In this document: positions 8,177-17,042 of the stretch, one piece after another
How positions within the stretch are numbered: position 1 is the first letter of the stretch
Layout of the letters: every line of letters starts with the position of its first letter
Source: Nocardioides pini
GTDB taxonomy: Bacteria > Actinomycetota > Actinomycetes > Propionibacteriales > Nocardioidaceae
Direction: 5' to 3'
Length of the DNA: 64,000 bases
Assembly (NCBI RefSeq): GCF_026712185.1
Contig: NZ_JAPPUX010000003.1
Location: 310,001-374,000, forward strand
Notes under the pieces: generated by a model
What the model saw: only the letters and a program-made list of their open reading frames with translations
Database searches by the model: none
What the model was told of the DNA's origin: nothing
Translations under genes and position numbers: made by a program

Positions 8177-8770
8177 TCAGCGCGACGCGAACCAGGGACG
8201 GTGCAGGTCGTAGAACTGCGCGTCCGCCATGGCGTACTCGAGGTCGGACCGCACCTCGGGCGGCGGCTCGAGCTGCTCGCCCTGCCGGGCCGCGTCCTCG
8301 CTGGTGAACGCGACGGTCTCGGTGAAGGTGCCGTCCGGCTCGATCGCGAGCGTGCCGCCGAGGATCTCGGGACGCATCTCGTGGAGCGAGTCGGTGTCGG
8401 CGGTCATCATCGACTTCAGCCGGTCGACGTCGTCGACCCTGCCCCTGATGACCTGGACGAAGCCGGCGTCGTCGGACCCGCCGTCCATCATGAGGGTGAC
8501 GTCGTCGCAGTCGTGGAACTCGACCGGGCCGTGGAAGAGCTCCATCATGCGGGCGGCCCAGGCGTCCTGCTCGGGCCGGCCGGAGTTGGACATCGCGGCT
8601 TCCCGCGACTCGAATCGGACGACGCCCACGAACATGTCGTCGTCGGTGAACCCGTAGGTCCCTCCGAGCCAGCCCTGTGCTCCGGAGCTGAGCTCGTTGC
8701 GCCACTTGTCCAGGTGCTCGTGGAGCTCCTGCTGGCGCGTGCACCTGCCTTGGATGATCTGGATGAACAC
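8177..8770 (-). CDS. Hypothetical protein with two dimeric alpha/beta-barrel repeats
   Basis: 197 residues. Two halves have the same outline: VFIQIIQGRCTRQQELHEHLDKW in outline at the start, and GFVQVIRGRVDDVDRLKSMM at about residue 106. Each is followed by a Gly-rich turn (WLGGTYGF versus ILGGTLAI) and a second strand. This is the pattern of a tandem antibiotic-monooxygenase-like barrel, but I see no catalytic residue to support enzyme activity. GTG start at 8770 follows GAGGAGG. It is in the same orientation as the LuxR gene, 122 bp downstream of that gene's stop. Confidence 0.75.
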   Translation of the reverse strand: MFIQIIQGRCTRQQELHEHLDKWRNELSSGAQGWLGGTYGFTDDDMFVGVVRFESREAAMSNSGRPEQDAWAARMMELFHGPVEFHDCDDVTLMMDGGSDDAGFVQVIRGRVDDVDRLKSMMTADTDSLHEMRPEILGGTLAIEPDGTFTETVAFTSEDAARQGEQLEPPPEVRSDLEYAMADAQFYDLHRPWFASR

Positions 8771-8892
8771 GCTGCCCCTCCTCGGTGTGGTCACCCACCT
8801 CTCGGGATCGGGGGTGGGAGGGCAGTCCTCGAATCTACGCCGGTCGGCGGGGTCGGCGGCAGGCGTGGCGGATCGGTCTGGACCGCCTGTCG

Positions 8893-10500
8893 TCACACCA
8901 GCCCGTGCTCGAAGGCGTACGCCGCCGCGGCCGTGCGCGAGCCGACGTCGAGCTTGCCGAAGATGTTGGAGAGGTGCCGGGCGACCGTCTTCTCGCTCAG
9001 CACCAGCTCGGCCGCGATCTGCGGGTTGCTGCGACCCGAGGCGACGAGGCGGAGCACCTCGACCTCGCGGGCGGTCAGGCCCCCGGGAAGCGAGGCGGGT
9101 GCCAGGAGCGAGGAGGCGAGGTCGGCCATCGGTGCCGCCCCGACCTGCCGGAAGACTGTGCGCGCGGCCGCGAGCTCGTGCTCGGCCGACGGGTCGGCGA
9201 GGGCGAGCAGGCACCGGCCGGTGGAGAGTCGCGCGACGGCGGCGTCGTACGTCGCGGAGGTCTTGGTCCACAGCTGGTGGGCCCTGCGGAAGTAGGGCAG
9301 CGCGCCCGCCGCGTCCCCGGCAGCGAGCTCGACCGCGCCGAGGGCCTGGGCCCCGGAGGCCACGAGTGCCGCGGCGCCCGAGGAGGCCGCCAGCGAGGAC
9401 AGCTCCTCGGCGAGCGCCTGCGCGGGCTCGACCTGCCCCGTGGCCAGCAGCACCTCGATCGCGCCGGGCAGCAGCCGGCACCGCTGCACCGGTCCGGCGG
9501 GCGCGGCCAGGAGACGGTCGACAGCGGCCTTCGCCGCCTCGCTCCGGCCGCTCGCCAGCCACAGCAGGGCGAGGCCCGGCTGCGGGTCGACCCCGAGGTC
9601 GGCCGCGTGCTGGTAGGCCTCGTCCGCCCCCGACAGGTCGCCTCGCAGGCGGAGCACGTCACCCGTCTCCATGGCGGTCAGCCCGATCGCGTCGGGCGTG
9701 CCGATCCGGACGTAGCGCTCGGCGGCGCGGGCGTACTCCCGCAGGGCCTCGTCCCAGGTGCCGTGCAGCCGCATCAGCTGACCGCGGTGCACGGCGCACT
9801 GCCCGGTGAACGCGAGCAGGCCGGGCTGGGCGTCGCACCAGCGCTCGAGCGCGGCCGTCCACTCGGCCACCCGGGCGAAGTCGCTGATCTCCTGGGCGCC
9901 CTCGATCGCGGTGCAGTAGACGTTGCCGGCGATGAACGGGGTCGCCTCCCCGGCGATCACCCGCACCATCGCCTCGTCGAGGTGGGCGAGACCCTCCGCG
10001 AACCGACCGTGGTAGAGCGCGACGCGGCCCCGGGCGCAGGTGCTCGTGGCGATGAGGTCGGCGTCGTGGAAGCGGCGGCCCGCAGCGTAGGCCTCGTCGG
10101 CGCAGGTCTGGGCAGCAGCGAAGTCGCCCGCGCCGATCGCCCGGAACATCAGCAGGAAGGCGACCCAGCCGCGCTCGGCGCAGTCCTCGTCGATCTCCGC
10201 GACCAGGTCGGCGGCCCGGGCCGTCCAGCCCGCCGCGAGGGCCGGCTCCCCGTGGCTCGACGCGGTCATGGCGAGACGGAACGCGCACCGCACCGCCTGG
10301 CGCAGGTCGCCGGCCTCCTGGTTGCGGAGGAACGCGCGCTGGAGCGCGCGGACCAGGTCGTCGTGGTGGCCCACGAGGCCGGCGGCCGTGCCGAAGCGGT
10401 CGAGCTCGTCGGCGTCGAGGCCGTCGAGCCCCTCGCGGGACCACGCGTCGTACGCGGCCTGCCAGTCGCCGCGCGCGAAGTCCTCCGAGGCCCGGCTCAC
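8893..10500 (-). CDS. LuxR-family regulator with long TPR-like N-terminal region
   Basis: 535 residues. About 460 N-terminal residues are repeated helical pairs (for example GDWQAAYDAWSREGLDGLDADEL and GDFAAAQTCADEAYAAGRRF), like the TPR-type sensor regions of LuxR/MalT relatives, but with no AAA ATPase. The C-terminal 65 residues are a LuxR helix-turn-helix (LTAREVEVLRLVASGRSNPQIA, SEKTVARHLSNIFGKL in outline). GTG at 10500 has a TACCCT -10 six bases upstream, suggesting it can also be expressed leaderless. Stop of the monooxygenase gene is 19 bp upstream, so the two may form a unit. Confidence 0.88.
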   Translation of the reverse strand: MSRASEDFARGDWQAAYDAWSREGLDGLDADELDRFGTAAGLVGHHDDLVRALQRAFLRNQEAGDLRQAVRCAFRLAMTASSHGEPALAAGWTARAADLVAEIDEDCAERGWVAFLLMFRAIGAGDFAAAQTCADEAYAAGRRFHDADLIATSTCARGRVALYHGRFAEGLAHLDEAMVRVIAGEATPFIAGNVYCTAIEGAQEISDFARVAEWTAALERWCDAQPGLLAFTGQCAVHRGQLMRLHGTWDEALREYARAAERYVRIGTPDAIGLTAMETGDVLRLRGDLSGADEAYQHAADLGVDPQPGLALLWLASGRSEAAKAAVDRLLAAPAGPVQRCRLLPGAIEVLLATGQVEPAQALAEELSSLAASSGAAALVASGAQALGAVELAAGDAAGALPYFRRAHQLWTKTSATYDAAVARLSTGRCLLALADPSAEHELAAARTVFRQVGAAPMADLASSLLAPASLPGGLTAREVEVLRLVASGRSNPQIAAELVLSEKTVARHLSNIFGKLDVGSRTAAAAYAFEHGLV

Positions 10501-10519
10501 GGTTCGAGGGTACGTCCGC

Positions 10520-11644
10520 TCACGCGGCCGCGGGCAGGCTCGTCGTGGCCGTCCCCAGCCTGCGGGAGCGGGCCGTGATCCGGTCGGCGACGTACGCCGC
10601 GTCGCGACCGACGCCGGGCAGGACCATCGAGCTGAACGCGTACTGGAAGCACAGGCCGCAGAAGAACAGCCCCGGCGCCTCCGCGACGACCCCGCGCATC
10701 TCCTTCGGCCACCCGTCCGCGCCGAGGACCGGCAGGTGGATCCAGTCGAAGGTCTGCCGGAAGCCGGTGGCCCACACGACGGTCGAGACGTCGCGCGGCG
10801 TCCCGTCGACCACAGGGCGTCCGTCGCGGACCTCCTCCACGCGGCTGGTGACGCGCTCGACGCCACGATCGACCAGGTCGCGCCGCTTCACGCGCAGCAT
10901 CGGCCCGCCGTGGTTGCGCAGCTCGCCGACCAGCTTGCGGCCGACAGGGGTGCGACGGGTCAGCACGTGCTGCCAGGCGAAGAGCATCACCGGGAAGACC
11001 ACCCGGAACGCGGGCGACTCGAGCCGCGGTGGGATCTCGCCGCAGTCGCGGCCGGCGAGGACGGTCGGGTGCGTCTGGGCCAGCTCGTAGGCGATGTCGG
11101 TGCCGGAGTGGCTCGCGCCGACGACCAGCACCGGCCCGTCGTTCACCTGGCTGGGCCGGCGGTACTCGCTGGAGTGCAGCTGGAGGATCGCGGGGTCGAG
11201 CTCCGCCGCCAGGTCGGGGACCGCGCCGGTGCGGCCGAAGGTCCCCGTGCTCACGACGACGTTGCGGCAGGTGTAGCGACCGCGGTCGGTGGAGACGAGG
11301 TAGCCGTCGCCGTCGGGGTCGAGGGCGCGGACGCGCGTGCCCAGCCGCACCGGCAGGTCGAAGGTGCGGGCGTACGTCTCGAGGTAGTCGCCCACGGCGT
11401 CCTTGCCCGGGAAGGTCCAGCGCCGAGCGGGGAAGGGCAGGCCCGGGAGGCCGTCGACCTGGGCGGGGGAGTAGAGCCTCAGGCTGTCCCACTGCCGGCG
11501 CCAGTTGTCGCCGACGCGGCCCGCGGCGTCGAGGATGACGAAGGGGATGCCGCGGCGCTGGAGGTGGTAGCCGGTCGCGAGGCCGGCCTGGCCCGCGCCG
11601 ATGATCACGGTGTCGATGTCTGTGGTGGTGTCGTCGATGTCCAT
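10520..11644 (-). CDS. Flavin-containing monooxygenase-like NAD(P)/FAD oxidoreductase
   Basis: 374 residues. FAD-binding GAGQAGLATGY lies near residue 17 and the NADP-binding GASHSGTDIAYEL near residue 175. A conserved ATGFRQTFDW segment sits near residue 292. The layout matches small actinobacterial FMO or putative flavoprotein oxidoreductases that oxygenate heteroatoms or amines; the substrate is unknown. ATG at 11644 lies six bases from a TAGCGT -10, so it is probably leaderless. It reads into the LuxR gene 19 bp later. Confidence 0.87.
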   Translation of the reverse strand: MDIDDTTTDIDTVIIGAGQAGLATGYHLQRRGIPFVILDAAGRVGDNWRRQWDSLRLYSPAQVDGLPGLPFPARRWTFPGKDAVGDYLETYARTFDLPVRLGTRVRALDPDGDGYLVSTDRGRYTCRNVVVSTGTFGRTGAVPDLAAELDPAILQLHSSEYRRPSQVNDGPVLVVGASHSGTDIAYELAQTHPTVLAGRDCGEIPPRLESPAFRVVFPVMLFAWQHVLTRRTPVGRKLVGELRNHGGPMLRVKRRDLVDRGVERVTSRVEEVRDGRPVVDGTPRDVSTVVWATGFRQTFDWIHLPVLGADGWPKEMRGVVAEAPGLFFCGLCFQYAFSSMVLPGVGRDAAYVADRITARSRRLGTATTSLPAAA

Positions 11645-11705
11645 GCCTCGACGCTATTTCGCGCGGGCCTCGCCTCGCGTCGGGCGCGATGCCCATCCCA
11701 GAGGG

Positions 11706-11737
11706 CCGCCCGATGGGTGGATCCACCCATCGGGCGG
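11706..11737. terminator. 32-bp perfect palindrome directly after the kinase stop codon
   Basis: Positions 11706-11737 are a perfect 32-bp palindrome (each arm CCGCCCGATGGGTGGA) centred on a GGATCC hexamer. It begins at the base following the kinase stop codon. As RNA it would form a 14-pair stem with a four-base loop and no U-tract: an I-shaped terminator. It also lies 50-90 bases upstream of the monooxygenase -10, so an operator role is possible. Confidence 0.6.
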
Positions 11738-12379
11738 TCAGAGGGAGTCGAGCGTGACGACCAGGTCCGCTGCGTCGCGCGTGCCGCGGACGAGCGCTGC
11801 ATTGGGCTCGTCGACCTGGTCGACCCAGTCGCGGGCAGCGGCGGGGGACTTGCCGAACTGCTCGTGCCGGCGCACCAGTCGTTCACGGCGTACGTCGTCG
11901 TCGACCTCGACGTGCCAGACCTCGGTCAGCAGCGGGCGTACGCGCTCCCATCCTCCGTCGGGCAGGAGGAGGTAGTTGCCTTCCGTGACCACGAGCCGCG
12001 CCGACGGCGGGATCGCGATGGCGGCGGCGACGGGCTGTTCGAGGTCGCGCTCGAACCCGGGGGCGAAGAGCGTGCGGTCGGGTTCGTCGTGCAGGCGCCG
12101 CAACGCGGCGACGTAACCGTCGACGTCGAAGGTGTCGGGCGCACCCTTGCGGTCGCGACGTCCGAGTCGGTCGAGCTGGACGTCCGCGAGGTGGAAGCCG
12201 TCCATCGGCAGGTGGCCGACAGCGTCTGTGTCCATTGCGGCGCACAGGTGCGTCAGCAGGGTGTCGGTGAGCGCCGACTTGCCGGCACCGGGTGCGCCGG
12301 TGACCCCGAGGGTGACGCGACCAGGCTTGTCGAGGAGTGACGTCGCGCGGTCGACGAGCGCGGACAGGGTGTTCGTCAC
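11738..12379 (-). CDS. Nucleoside/nucleotide kinase family protein (uridine kinase-like)
   Basis: 213 residues from the GTG at 12379. Walker A is GVTGAPGAGKSALTD near residue 25, followed by HLPMDGFHL, the uridine/pantothenate-kinase-type motif whose Asp acts as base. LVVTEGNYLLLPDGGW and HVEVDDDVRRERLVRRH form the later conserved blocks. It would phosphorylate a small nucleoside- or sugar-like substrate with ATP; which one is not readable. The start is uncertain: the frame stays open upstream to 12478, but the family N-terminus fits 12379. Confidence 0.85.
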   Translation of the reverse strand: MTNTLSALVDRATSLLDKPGRVTLGVTGAPGAGKSALTDTLLTHLCAAMDTDAVGHLPMDGFHLADVQLDRLGRRDRKGAPDTFDVDGYVAALRRLHDEPDRTLFAPGFERDLEQPVAAAIAIPPSARLVVTEGNYLLLPDGGWERVRPLLTEVWHVEVDDDVRRERLVRRHEQFGKSPAAARDWVDQVDEPNAALVRGTRDAADLVVTLDSL

Positions 12380-12448
12380 GGGCGACGGCCGCTGGGATAC
12401 GTGAGGGATGAGACGCTCATGACCTGAGCGTAGACGGCTGAACATGCA

Positions 12449-12487
12449 TCGAACATGCTTGCGAATAATGGTGAACACCAGTAGGAT
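12449..12487 (+). promoter_or_regulatory. Promoter with SOS-box-like sequence upstream of the 13E12 HNH gene
   Basis: TTGCGA (12459-12464), 17 bases, then TAGGAT (12482-12487) make a good -35/-10 pair. TCGAAC-ATGC-TTGCGA at 12449-12464 resembles the LexA box TCGAAC-N4-GTTCGA with two mismatches in the right half, and overlaps the -35. In Mycobacterium several 13E12 genes are LexA-regulated, which makes damage control plausible here. About 120 bases of leader remain before the GTG start. The rest of 12380-12610 shows nothing I can name. Confidence 0.45.
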
Positions 12488-12610
12488 GGCGATGAACCTC
12501 GGCTGAGAGGTGTGCTACGAGGGCTTCGGCCCAGTTGGCGTCCTGGTGACGACCCGTTGACCTGCCGCACGTGAGTGCGGCGTGTGACCCGTCGTCGAAG
12601 GAGGCCGCCC

Positions 12611-13879
12611 GTGACCCGTCACCCGATCGTTGCTGCGGCCTGCGACGTGCGTGCCTCGCTCAAGGTCGTGGCCGGCGCGAACCCGACGTTCATGTCGACG
12701 GGGGAGAAGGCTGCCGCGTTGCGCGAGCTGGTGGCGGCGGAGGCCCAGCTGGTGGAGCTGCGGTTGCGGATCCTGGCCGATGCCGGTGACCTCGCCGCTG
12801 ACACGGCGGCGAAGGACGCCGCGGGCTGGCTGGCGCAGCACACCCGGATGTCGTACGCCGACGCCCGAGCCGACCTGCGACTCGCCTCGGCGCTGGACCG
12901 GGAGCGGCCGGTGCTGGCGGCGGCGATGCGCGAGGGTGCCGTGTCGCTGGCCCAGGCGCGGGTGATCGACCGCGCGCTCCGCCTGCTGCCCGCTGCGGTG
13001 GATGCGGGGACGGTGGCGCTGGCCGAGGCGCACCTCGTCGACCGCACCGGGGAGTTCGGTCCGAAGGAGCTCGGCCGGATCGGCCGACGGATCCTCGACG
13101 TCGTCGCCCCCGAGATCGCCGAGGCCGCCGAAGCCGCCCGCCTGGCCGATCTCGAAACCCAAGCCGAAGACCACACCCGTCTGACCATGCGGCGCCTGGG
13201 GGACGGCACCACCCGCATCTCCTCCCGGGTCCCGGACGCCGCCGCCACCCGACTCGCGACCTACCTCGAAGCGTTCACCAACCCGCGGGTCGCTGGTGAC
13301 CGGAACACTCCGCCTGCCGGCGACCCGGTGGCGCGGCTCGCCTACCCGAAGCGGATGGGCCGCGCGTTCGTCCAGCTCCTGGAGTCCCTCGACCCCACCC
13401 GGCTCCCGGTCCACGGCGGCGACGCCACCACCGTCGTGGTCACCATCGACCTCGACGCGCTGAGGGCCGACCTCGCCACCGCCGACCTCATCGGCGCCGG
13501 CCTCGTCCCCGGCGACGACCTCACCGGCGACCGCATCACCGCCGCCCACGCCCGACGGTTGGCGTGCACCGCGAAGATCCTGCCCGTCGTCCTCGGCGGC
13601 GACAGCCTCCCCCTCGACCTCGGCCGCACCCGCCGCCTCTTCAACGCGAAGCAGCGCCTCGCGATGGCCGTCCGCGACAAGACCTGTCGCGGTGAGGGAT
13701 GTGACGTCCCTGCCGCCTGGTGCGAGGCCCACCACCTCCACCCGTGGGAGCACGGCGGGCGGACCGACCTCGCCGACGGCGTCCTGCTCTGCAGTCATCA
13801 CCACCATCGCGTGCACGACGCGAGATACCGCGTCGAGCGCTCCTCGGCAGGCGCCTTCACCTTCCACCTCCGCAGATAG
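12611..13879 (+). CDS. 13E12-repeat (DUF222) protein with HNH endonuclease domain
   Basis: 422 residues. The N-terminal and central DUF222 region (residues about 20-330) is followed by an HNH nuclease near the C-terminus: CRGEGCDVPAAWCEAHH, then WEHGGRTDLADGVLLCSHHHH in outline, with paired Cys for zinc and the catalytic His. GTG at 12611 is chosen because AAGGAGG (12598-12604) lies six bases upstream. This family is multicopy in actinobacteria and may represent mobile or damage-linked elements. No repeats or second copy flank it here. Confidence 0.9.
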   Translation: MTRHPIVAAACDVRASLKVVAGANPTFMSTGEKAAALRELVAAEAQLVELRLRILADAGDLAADTAAKDAAGWLAQHTRMSYADARADLRLASALDRERPVLAAAMREGAVSLAQARVIDRALRLLPAAVDAGTVALAEAHLVDRTGEFGPKELGRIGRRILDVVAPEIAEAAEAARLADLETQAEDHTRLTMRRLGDGTTRISSRVPDAAATRLATYLEAFTNPRVAGDRNTPPAGDPVARLAYPKRMGRAFVQLLESLDPTRLPVHGGDATTVVVTIDLDALRADLATADLIGAGLVPGDDLTGDRITAAHARRLACTAKILPVVLGGDSLPLDLGRTRRLFNAKQRLAMAVRDKTCRGEGCDVPAAWCEAHHLHPWEHGGRTDLADGVLLCSHHHHRVHDARYRVERSSAGAFTFHLRR

Positions 13880-13888
13880 GTCGGCGGA

Positions 13889-14473
13889 TCAGTCCCCGTC
13901 GTCGGTCCACCTCGCTCGACGTGCGTCCAGCGTCTCGCGCGCCAGCACGTCGTAGTGGTCCGGAGGCAGGTCGAGCGCCCGCCGGACGCGCCAGCGGCCG
14001 ACGAGCGCGTACTCCTCCTCGTAGGCGGGACGGTCCTGTTGTGGGTCGAGATCGCGGAGTCCGATCGTGAACCAGCGCATCGCCTCGCGCAGCCGGCCCG
14101 CCTCCTCGAGGGCGTCGGCGACCCTCTCGAGAGCCTCGTCCGGCAGGCGGGGACCGCGGCGACGGAGGTCGTGCAGGAGTGGCTCTGCCTGGTCAGCGCG
14201 GCCGCCCTCGATGAGGTACGCGACGCGCATCGCCCGCAGGACCTCAGCGTCGTCGTCCGACGTGGGGCCAGCCTGATCGAGGAAGGCGAGCGCCGCGTCG
14301 ACCTCACCTCGCATGGCTCGGTGGTCGGCGATCACGTGGAGCACGTCGAGTCTTCCGGGGTCGCCGACGGCCATCCCCGCGAACAGCTCCACGGCCGGCA
14401 CGACGGTGTCGACCTCGGGGTCGATCTCCCACGAGTCGATCAGGTCGTGCACTTCGTCCAGCGAAAGCGGCAT
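13889..14473 (-). CDS. Hypothetical TPR-like helical protein
   Basis: 194 residues from ATG 14473; ATG 14491 is an alternative with no better ribosome site. The sequence is mostly amphipathic helix pairs (RLDVLHVIADHRAMRGEVDAALAFLDQAG, RADQAEPLLHDLRRRG, EALERVADALEEAGRLREAMRWFTIGL in outline), a TPR-like arrangement. I do not recognise a named family. It sits 31 bp downstream of another hypothetical gene on the same strand and converges on the HNH gene with a 9-bp gap. Confidence 0.65.
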   Translation of the reverse strand: MPLSLDEVHDLIDSWEIDPEVDTVVPAVELFAGMAVGDPGRLDVLHVIADHRAMRGEVDAALAFLDQAGPTSDDDAEVLRAMRVAYLIEGGRADQAEPLLHDLRRRGPRLPDEALERVADALEEAGRLREAMRWFTIGLRDLDPQQDRPAYEEEYALVGRWRVRRALDLPPDHYDVLARETLDARRARWTDDGD

Positions 14474-14504
14474 GGCGCCATCGTCCCGCATGCTGCGCGA
14501 ACGA

Positions 14505-14912
14505 CTACCTGATCCCGACCACGTCGGCTGGGATCGGACGGATCGCACCGCGGGTGGCGAGGTGCACGACCTCGCACGGCACCGCGGCGCGACGTGCGGC
14601 GGCGTAGAGGCTCGTCGCCCAGGCGCGGTCGGTGTCGGTGACGGTGCCCTTGCCCGGGCGGGAGCGGAGGAATGCGACGCGGAGGCCGGGGGCGACCTCG
14701 CGCTCGAGCATGACCAGGAGCTTCGCGAGGCCGTCGAGCTCCTCGGTCCCGGGTGGGTGCGCGGTGTCAGCGATCTCGGTCAGTTGGGGCAGCGGGCGGT
14801 CGTCGACGATGAGCATCATCCAGACGCTGTGGCCGCCGTAGCTCCACGGGCCCATCAGCTCGCGCCAGGCGTCCTCCAGCTGCGACTGGGTGGTGAGGAC
14901 TGGTTCGTACAT
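14505..14912 (-). CDS. Hypothetical protein
   Basis: 135 residues from the ATG at 14912; a CAGTCT hexamer seven bases upstream could be a leaderless -10. The N-terminal half (LEDAWRELMGPWSYGGHSVWMMLIVDDRPLPQL in outline) has alternating strands and looks globular. The second half contains LAKLLVMLEREVAPGLRVAFLRSRPGKG and a conserved-looking TDTDRAWATSLYAAARRAAV. No catalytic motif or membrane segment is visible. It is a real gene by codon pattern, but I cannot assign a function. Confidence 0.65.
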   Translation of the reverse strand: MYEPVLTTQSQLEDAWRELMGPWSYGGHSVWMMLIVDDRPLPQLTEIADTAHPPGTEELDGLAKLLVMLEREVAPGLRVAFLRSRPGKGTVTDTDRAWATSLYAAARRAAVPCEVVHLATRGAIRPIPADVVGIR

Positions 14913-15031
14913 GCCGTCGAGACTGCTCCCGGACGCTGCCCGTGGCGAACGAGTCTCCACAGGGTCGGGGTTGTCCACAGATCCGCTCGAGCGGCTTGTG
15001 GCGGCGATCCGCGCGGGCCTTGGGTGGAGGC

Positions 15032-16199
15032 ATGTCTCGGAACCTCACTCCCGGCTTTCGCCGGCTGCCGCGCGTCGCCGACCGGATGACCGCGGCCCAC
15101 TTCGACCTCGTGGCGCAGTCCCTCGCTGCCGAACGGAGCGGCGACGCTACCCGCGCGCTTGAGCTGCACTCTCGCGTGCCGGCCCTCAACCTCAGGAGTC
15201 GCCACCACGTACTGCTCACCCAGCTCGCCTCGCTCGGCAACCACTTCCCGAACTGGGTGTGGGCGCGCTGGATCGCGTACCAGGCCGTGCGCTGCGAAGA
15301 CCGGGAGTCGGAGACGGGACAGGCCCAGCGGCTCGCACCGAAGTACGCCATCGACACCTTCCACGACGACCAGCTCGCCGACTGCCACGCCGACGGAGGC
15401 GACCCGGTCCGGGTGATGGCCCGGGTGGCGTCGGAGTCCTGGCTGTTCCACCAGGTCCTCGTCCACGAGCTGGGCGGGCTGGAGCGCTTCGTCACGAGCT
15501 CGCGACCGGGCGTCTCGCCGACCACGCGGAGCTTGCGCGATCCTGGGTGGGAGCACGCCTGGGCGGCTACCGGGTCGGGGCGAGCCTGCCCGGCGGGCGG
15601 CTGCGCGTCCACGACCCGGCTGCCGGCTCCTGGCTCGAGGTCCTCGATCTCGGCCCCGGTCGGACGCCGGTGACGACGAATGGGTCCTCGGGCGGCTGGT
15701 GCCGAGCGGTGTCGACGACCTCCCCATGTTCGACACCCCGCCGATCGCCGTGCCAGAGGCCGTCGCCCGCGACGTGGCCGGGGGATGGCAACCGTGGACG
15801 TGCATCAAGGAGGCGCTCGACGAGGGCACGCTCGTGGAGCGCCACTTCATGCGCGCCGACCACGAGCTGGTGACCGACGTGCTGTCGATCGACCTGCTCC
15901 GGATCGGCACGGCGCCCGCCGACCTCGAGCGGGTCACCGCGCAGCTGCGGTCGGGGAGCGACGAGGTCCCGCGGGCGGCCTTCCGCATCCTGCGGCGAGC
16001 CGTCGACGGCGGCGTACGACAGTTCGACGCGTCGCACGTCGCGGCGGCGGTCCTCCGGCCGAGCGCCCGGGCCGACGCGCGCAGGATGCTCGTCCGCGAG
16101 GGCCAGTACGACGTCTGGGCGCGGTTTGCGGCACTGGTGCACGAGCCCGCGCGTAGCCTGCTCCTCGACCTCGCCGAGGCGGACCGGGCGGCCGGGTGA
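15032..16199 (+). pseudogene. Hypothetical protein split by two one-base frameshifts
   Basis: One protein of about 388 residues is spread over three frames: MSRNLTPGFRRLPR to LGGLERFV (15032-15493), HELATGRLADHAE to DLGPGR (about 15493-15662), then DAGDDEWVLGRLVPSG to the stop at 16199. Each junction is mended by adding one base, at 15493 (a C, giving GTC CAC GAG) and 15663 (a G, giving CGG GAC GCC). Codon bias stays gene-like across both joins. Two independent losses in C or G runs suggest either recent decay or sequencing error. No function recognised. Confidence 0.68.
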
Positions 16200-16208
16200 G
16201 GCCGGCGG

Positions 16209-17036
16209 CTACCGCGTCCCGTAGGCCCGGCTCACGACCTCGTCGAAGACCCGGTCCGGCAGCAGGTCGCGCGAGGTCGTGATGACGCGCGCGCCACGGC
16301 CGACCGGGTAGCGCGCGGCGGGCCGCTTGGCGAGGGCGGCCTTGACGATCTTGTCGGCCACCTCCTCGGGGGTGGAGGCGCGCGACGGCTCGTCGAAGCG
16401 CTCCATGACGTCGTGCGCGTGCCGGGCGTACGACGCGTAGGGGCCGTCCCCGGACCGCTCGAGCAGCGAGTCGCGGGCGATCTCGTTCCAATCCGTGCGG
16501 ATCGGGCCGGGCTCGATCAGCACCACCTGGACGCCGAAGGGCCGGAGCTCCATCCGGAGGCTGTCGCTGAAGCCCTCCACGGCGAACTTCGTGGCGTGGT
16601 ACCAGGCACCGAACGGCTCGTAGAACTTCCCGCCGATCGAGGAGATGTTGATGATCCGGCCGGACCCTTGCGCCCGCATGTGCGGCGTCACGAGCTGGGC
16701 GAGGCGGGCCAGGCCGAAGACGTTGACCTCGAACTGCCGGCGCGCCTCGTCGATCGGGACGTCCTCGACGGCGCCGTACGACCCGTAGCCGGCGTTGTTG
16801 ACCAGGACGTCGATGCGTCCCTGCTCGTCGATGATCCGCTCGATGCCGGCGACCATGGCGGCGTCGTCGGTGACGTCCATCGCGTGGGTGTGCACACCGA
16901 GCTCGGCCAGGGCGGCCATCCGGTCGACGCGGCGGGCGACGGCGTGGACGACGAAGCCCTTGGCGAGCAGGGCGCGGGCGGTGCTCTCGCCGATGCCGGA
17001 CGAGCCACCGGTGACGAGCGCGACGGGGGAGGTCAT
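16209..17036 (-). CDS. Short-chain dehydrogenase/reductase
   Basis: 275 residues, classical SDR. NAD(P)-binding TGGSSGIGES is near residue 8, NNAGYG near residue 82, the catalytic Ser lies in NISSIGG and the Tyr-Lys pair in YHATK near residue 150. Substrate is not readable; the closest outline is oxidoreductases of the YdfG/retinol type. ATG 17036 has TACGCT six bases upstream (antisense of 17043-17048), so it is likely leaderless. Its promoter overlaps that of the divergent serine hydrolase. Confidence 0.9.
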   Translation of the reverse strand: MTSPVALVTGGSSGIGESTARALLAKGFVVHAVARRVDRMAALAELGVHTHAMDVTDDAAMVAGIERIIDEQGRIDVLVNNAGYGSYGAVEDVPIDEARRQFEVNVFGLARLAQLVTPHMRAQGSGRIINISSIGGKFYEPFGAWYHATKFAVEGFSDSLRMELRPFGVQVVLIEPGPIRTDWNEIARDSLLERSGDGPYASYARHAHDVMERFDEPSRASTPEEVADKIVKAALAKRPAARYPVGRGARVITTSRDLLPDRVFDEVVSRAYGTR

Positions 17037-17042
17037 GGGACG

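Noticed and set aside
12376..12570. 64-codon minus-strand gene upstream of the kinase
   Set aside because: No ribosome site or recognisable protein pattern, and it covers the promoter region of the divergent HNH gene.
12611..13879. Insertion sequence or intron-homing element
   Set aside because: No terminal inverted repeats or target duplications are seen around the HNH gene.
14971..14979. DnaA box TTGTCCACA as part of an origin
   Set aside because: A single box in a 119-bp gap, without a cluster, an AT-rich unwinding region or dnaA/dnaN genes.
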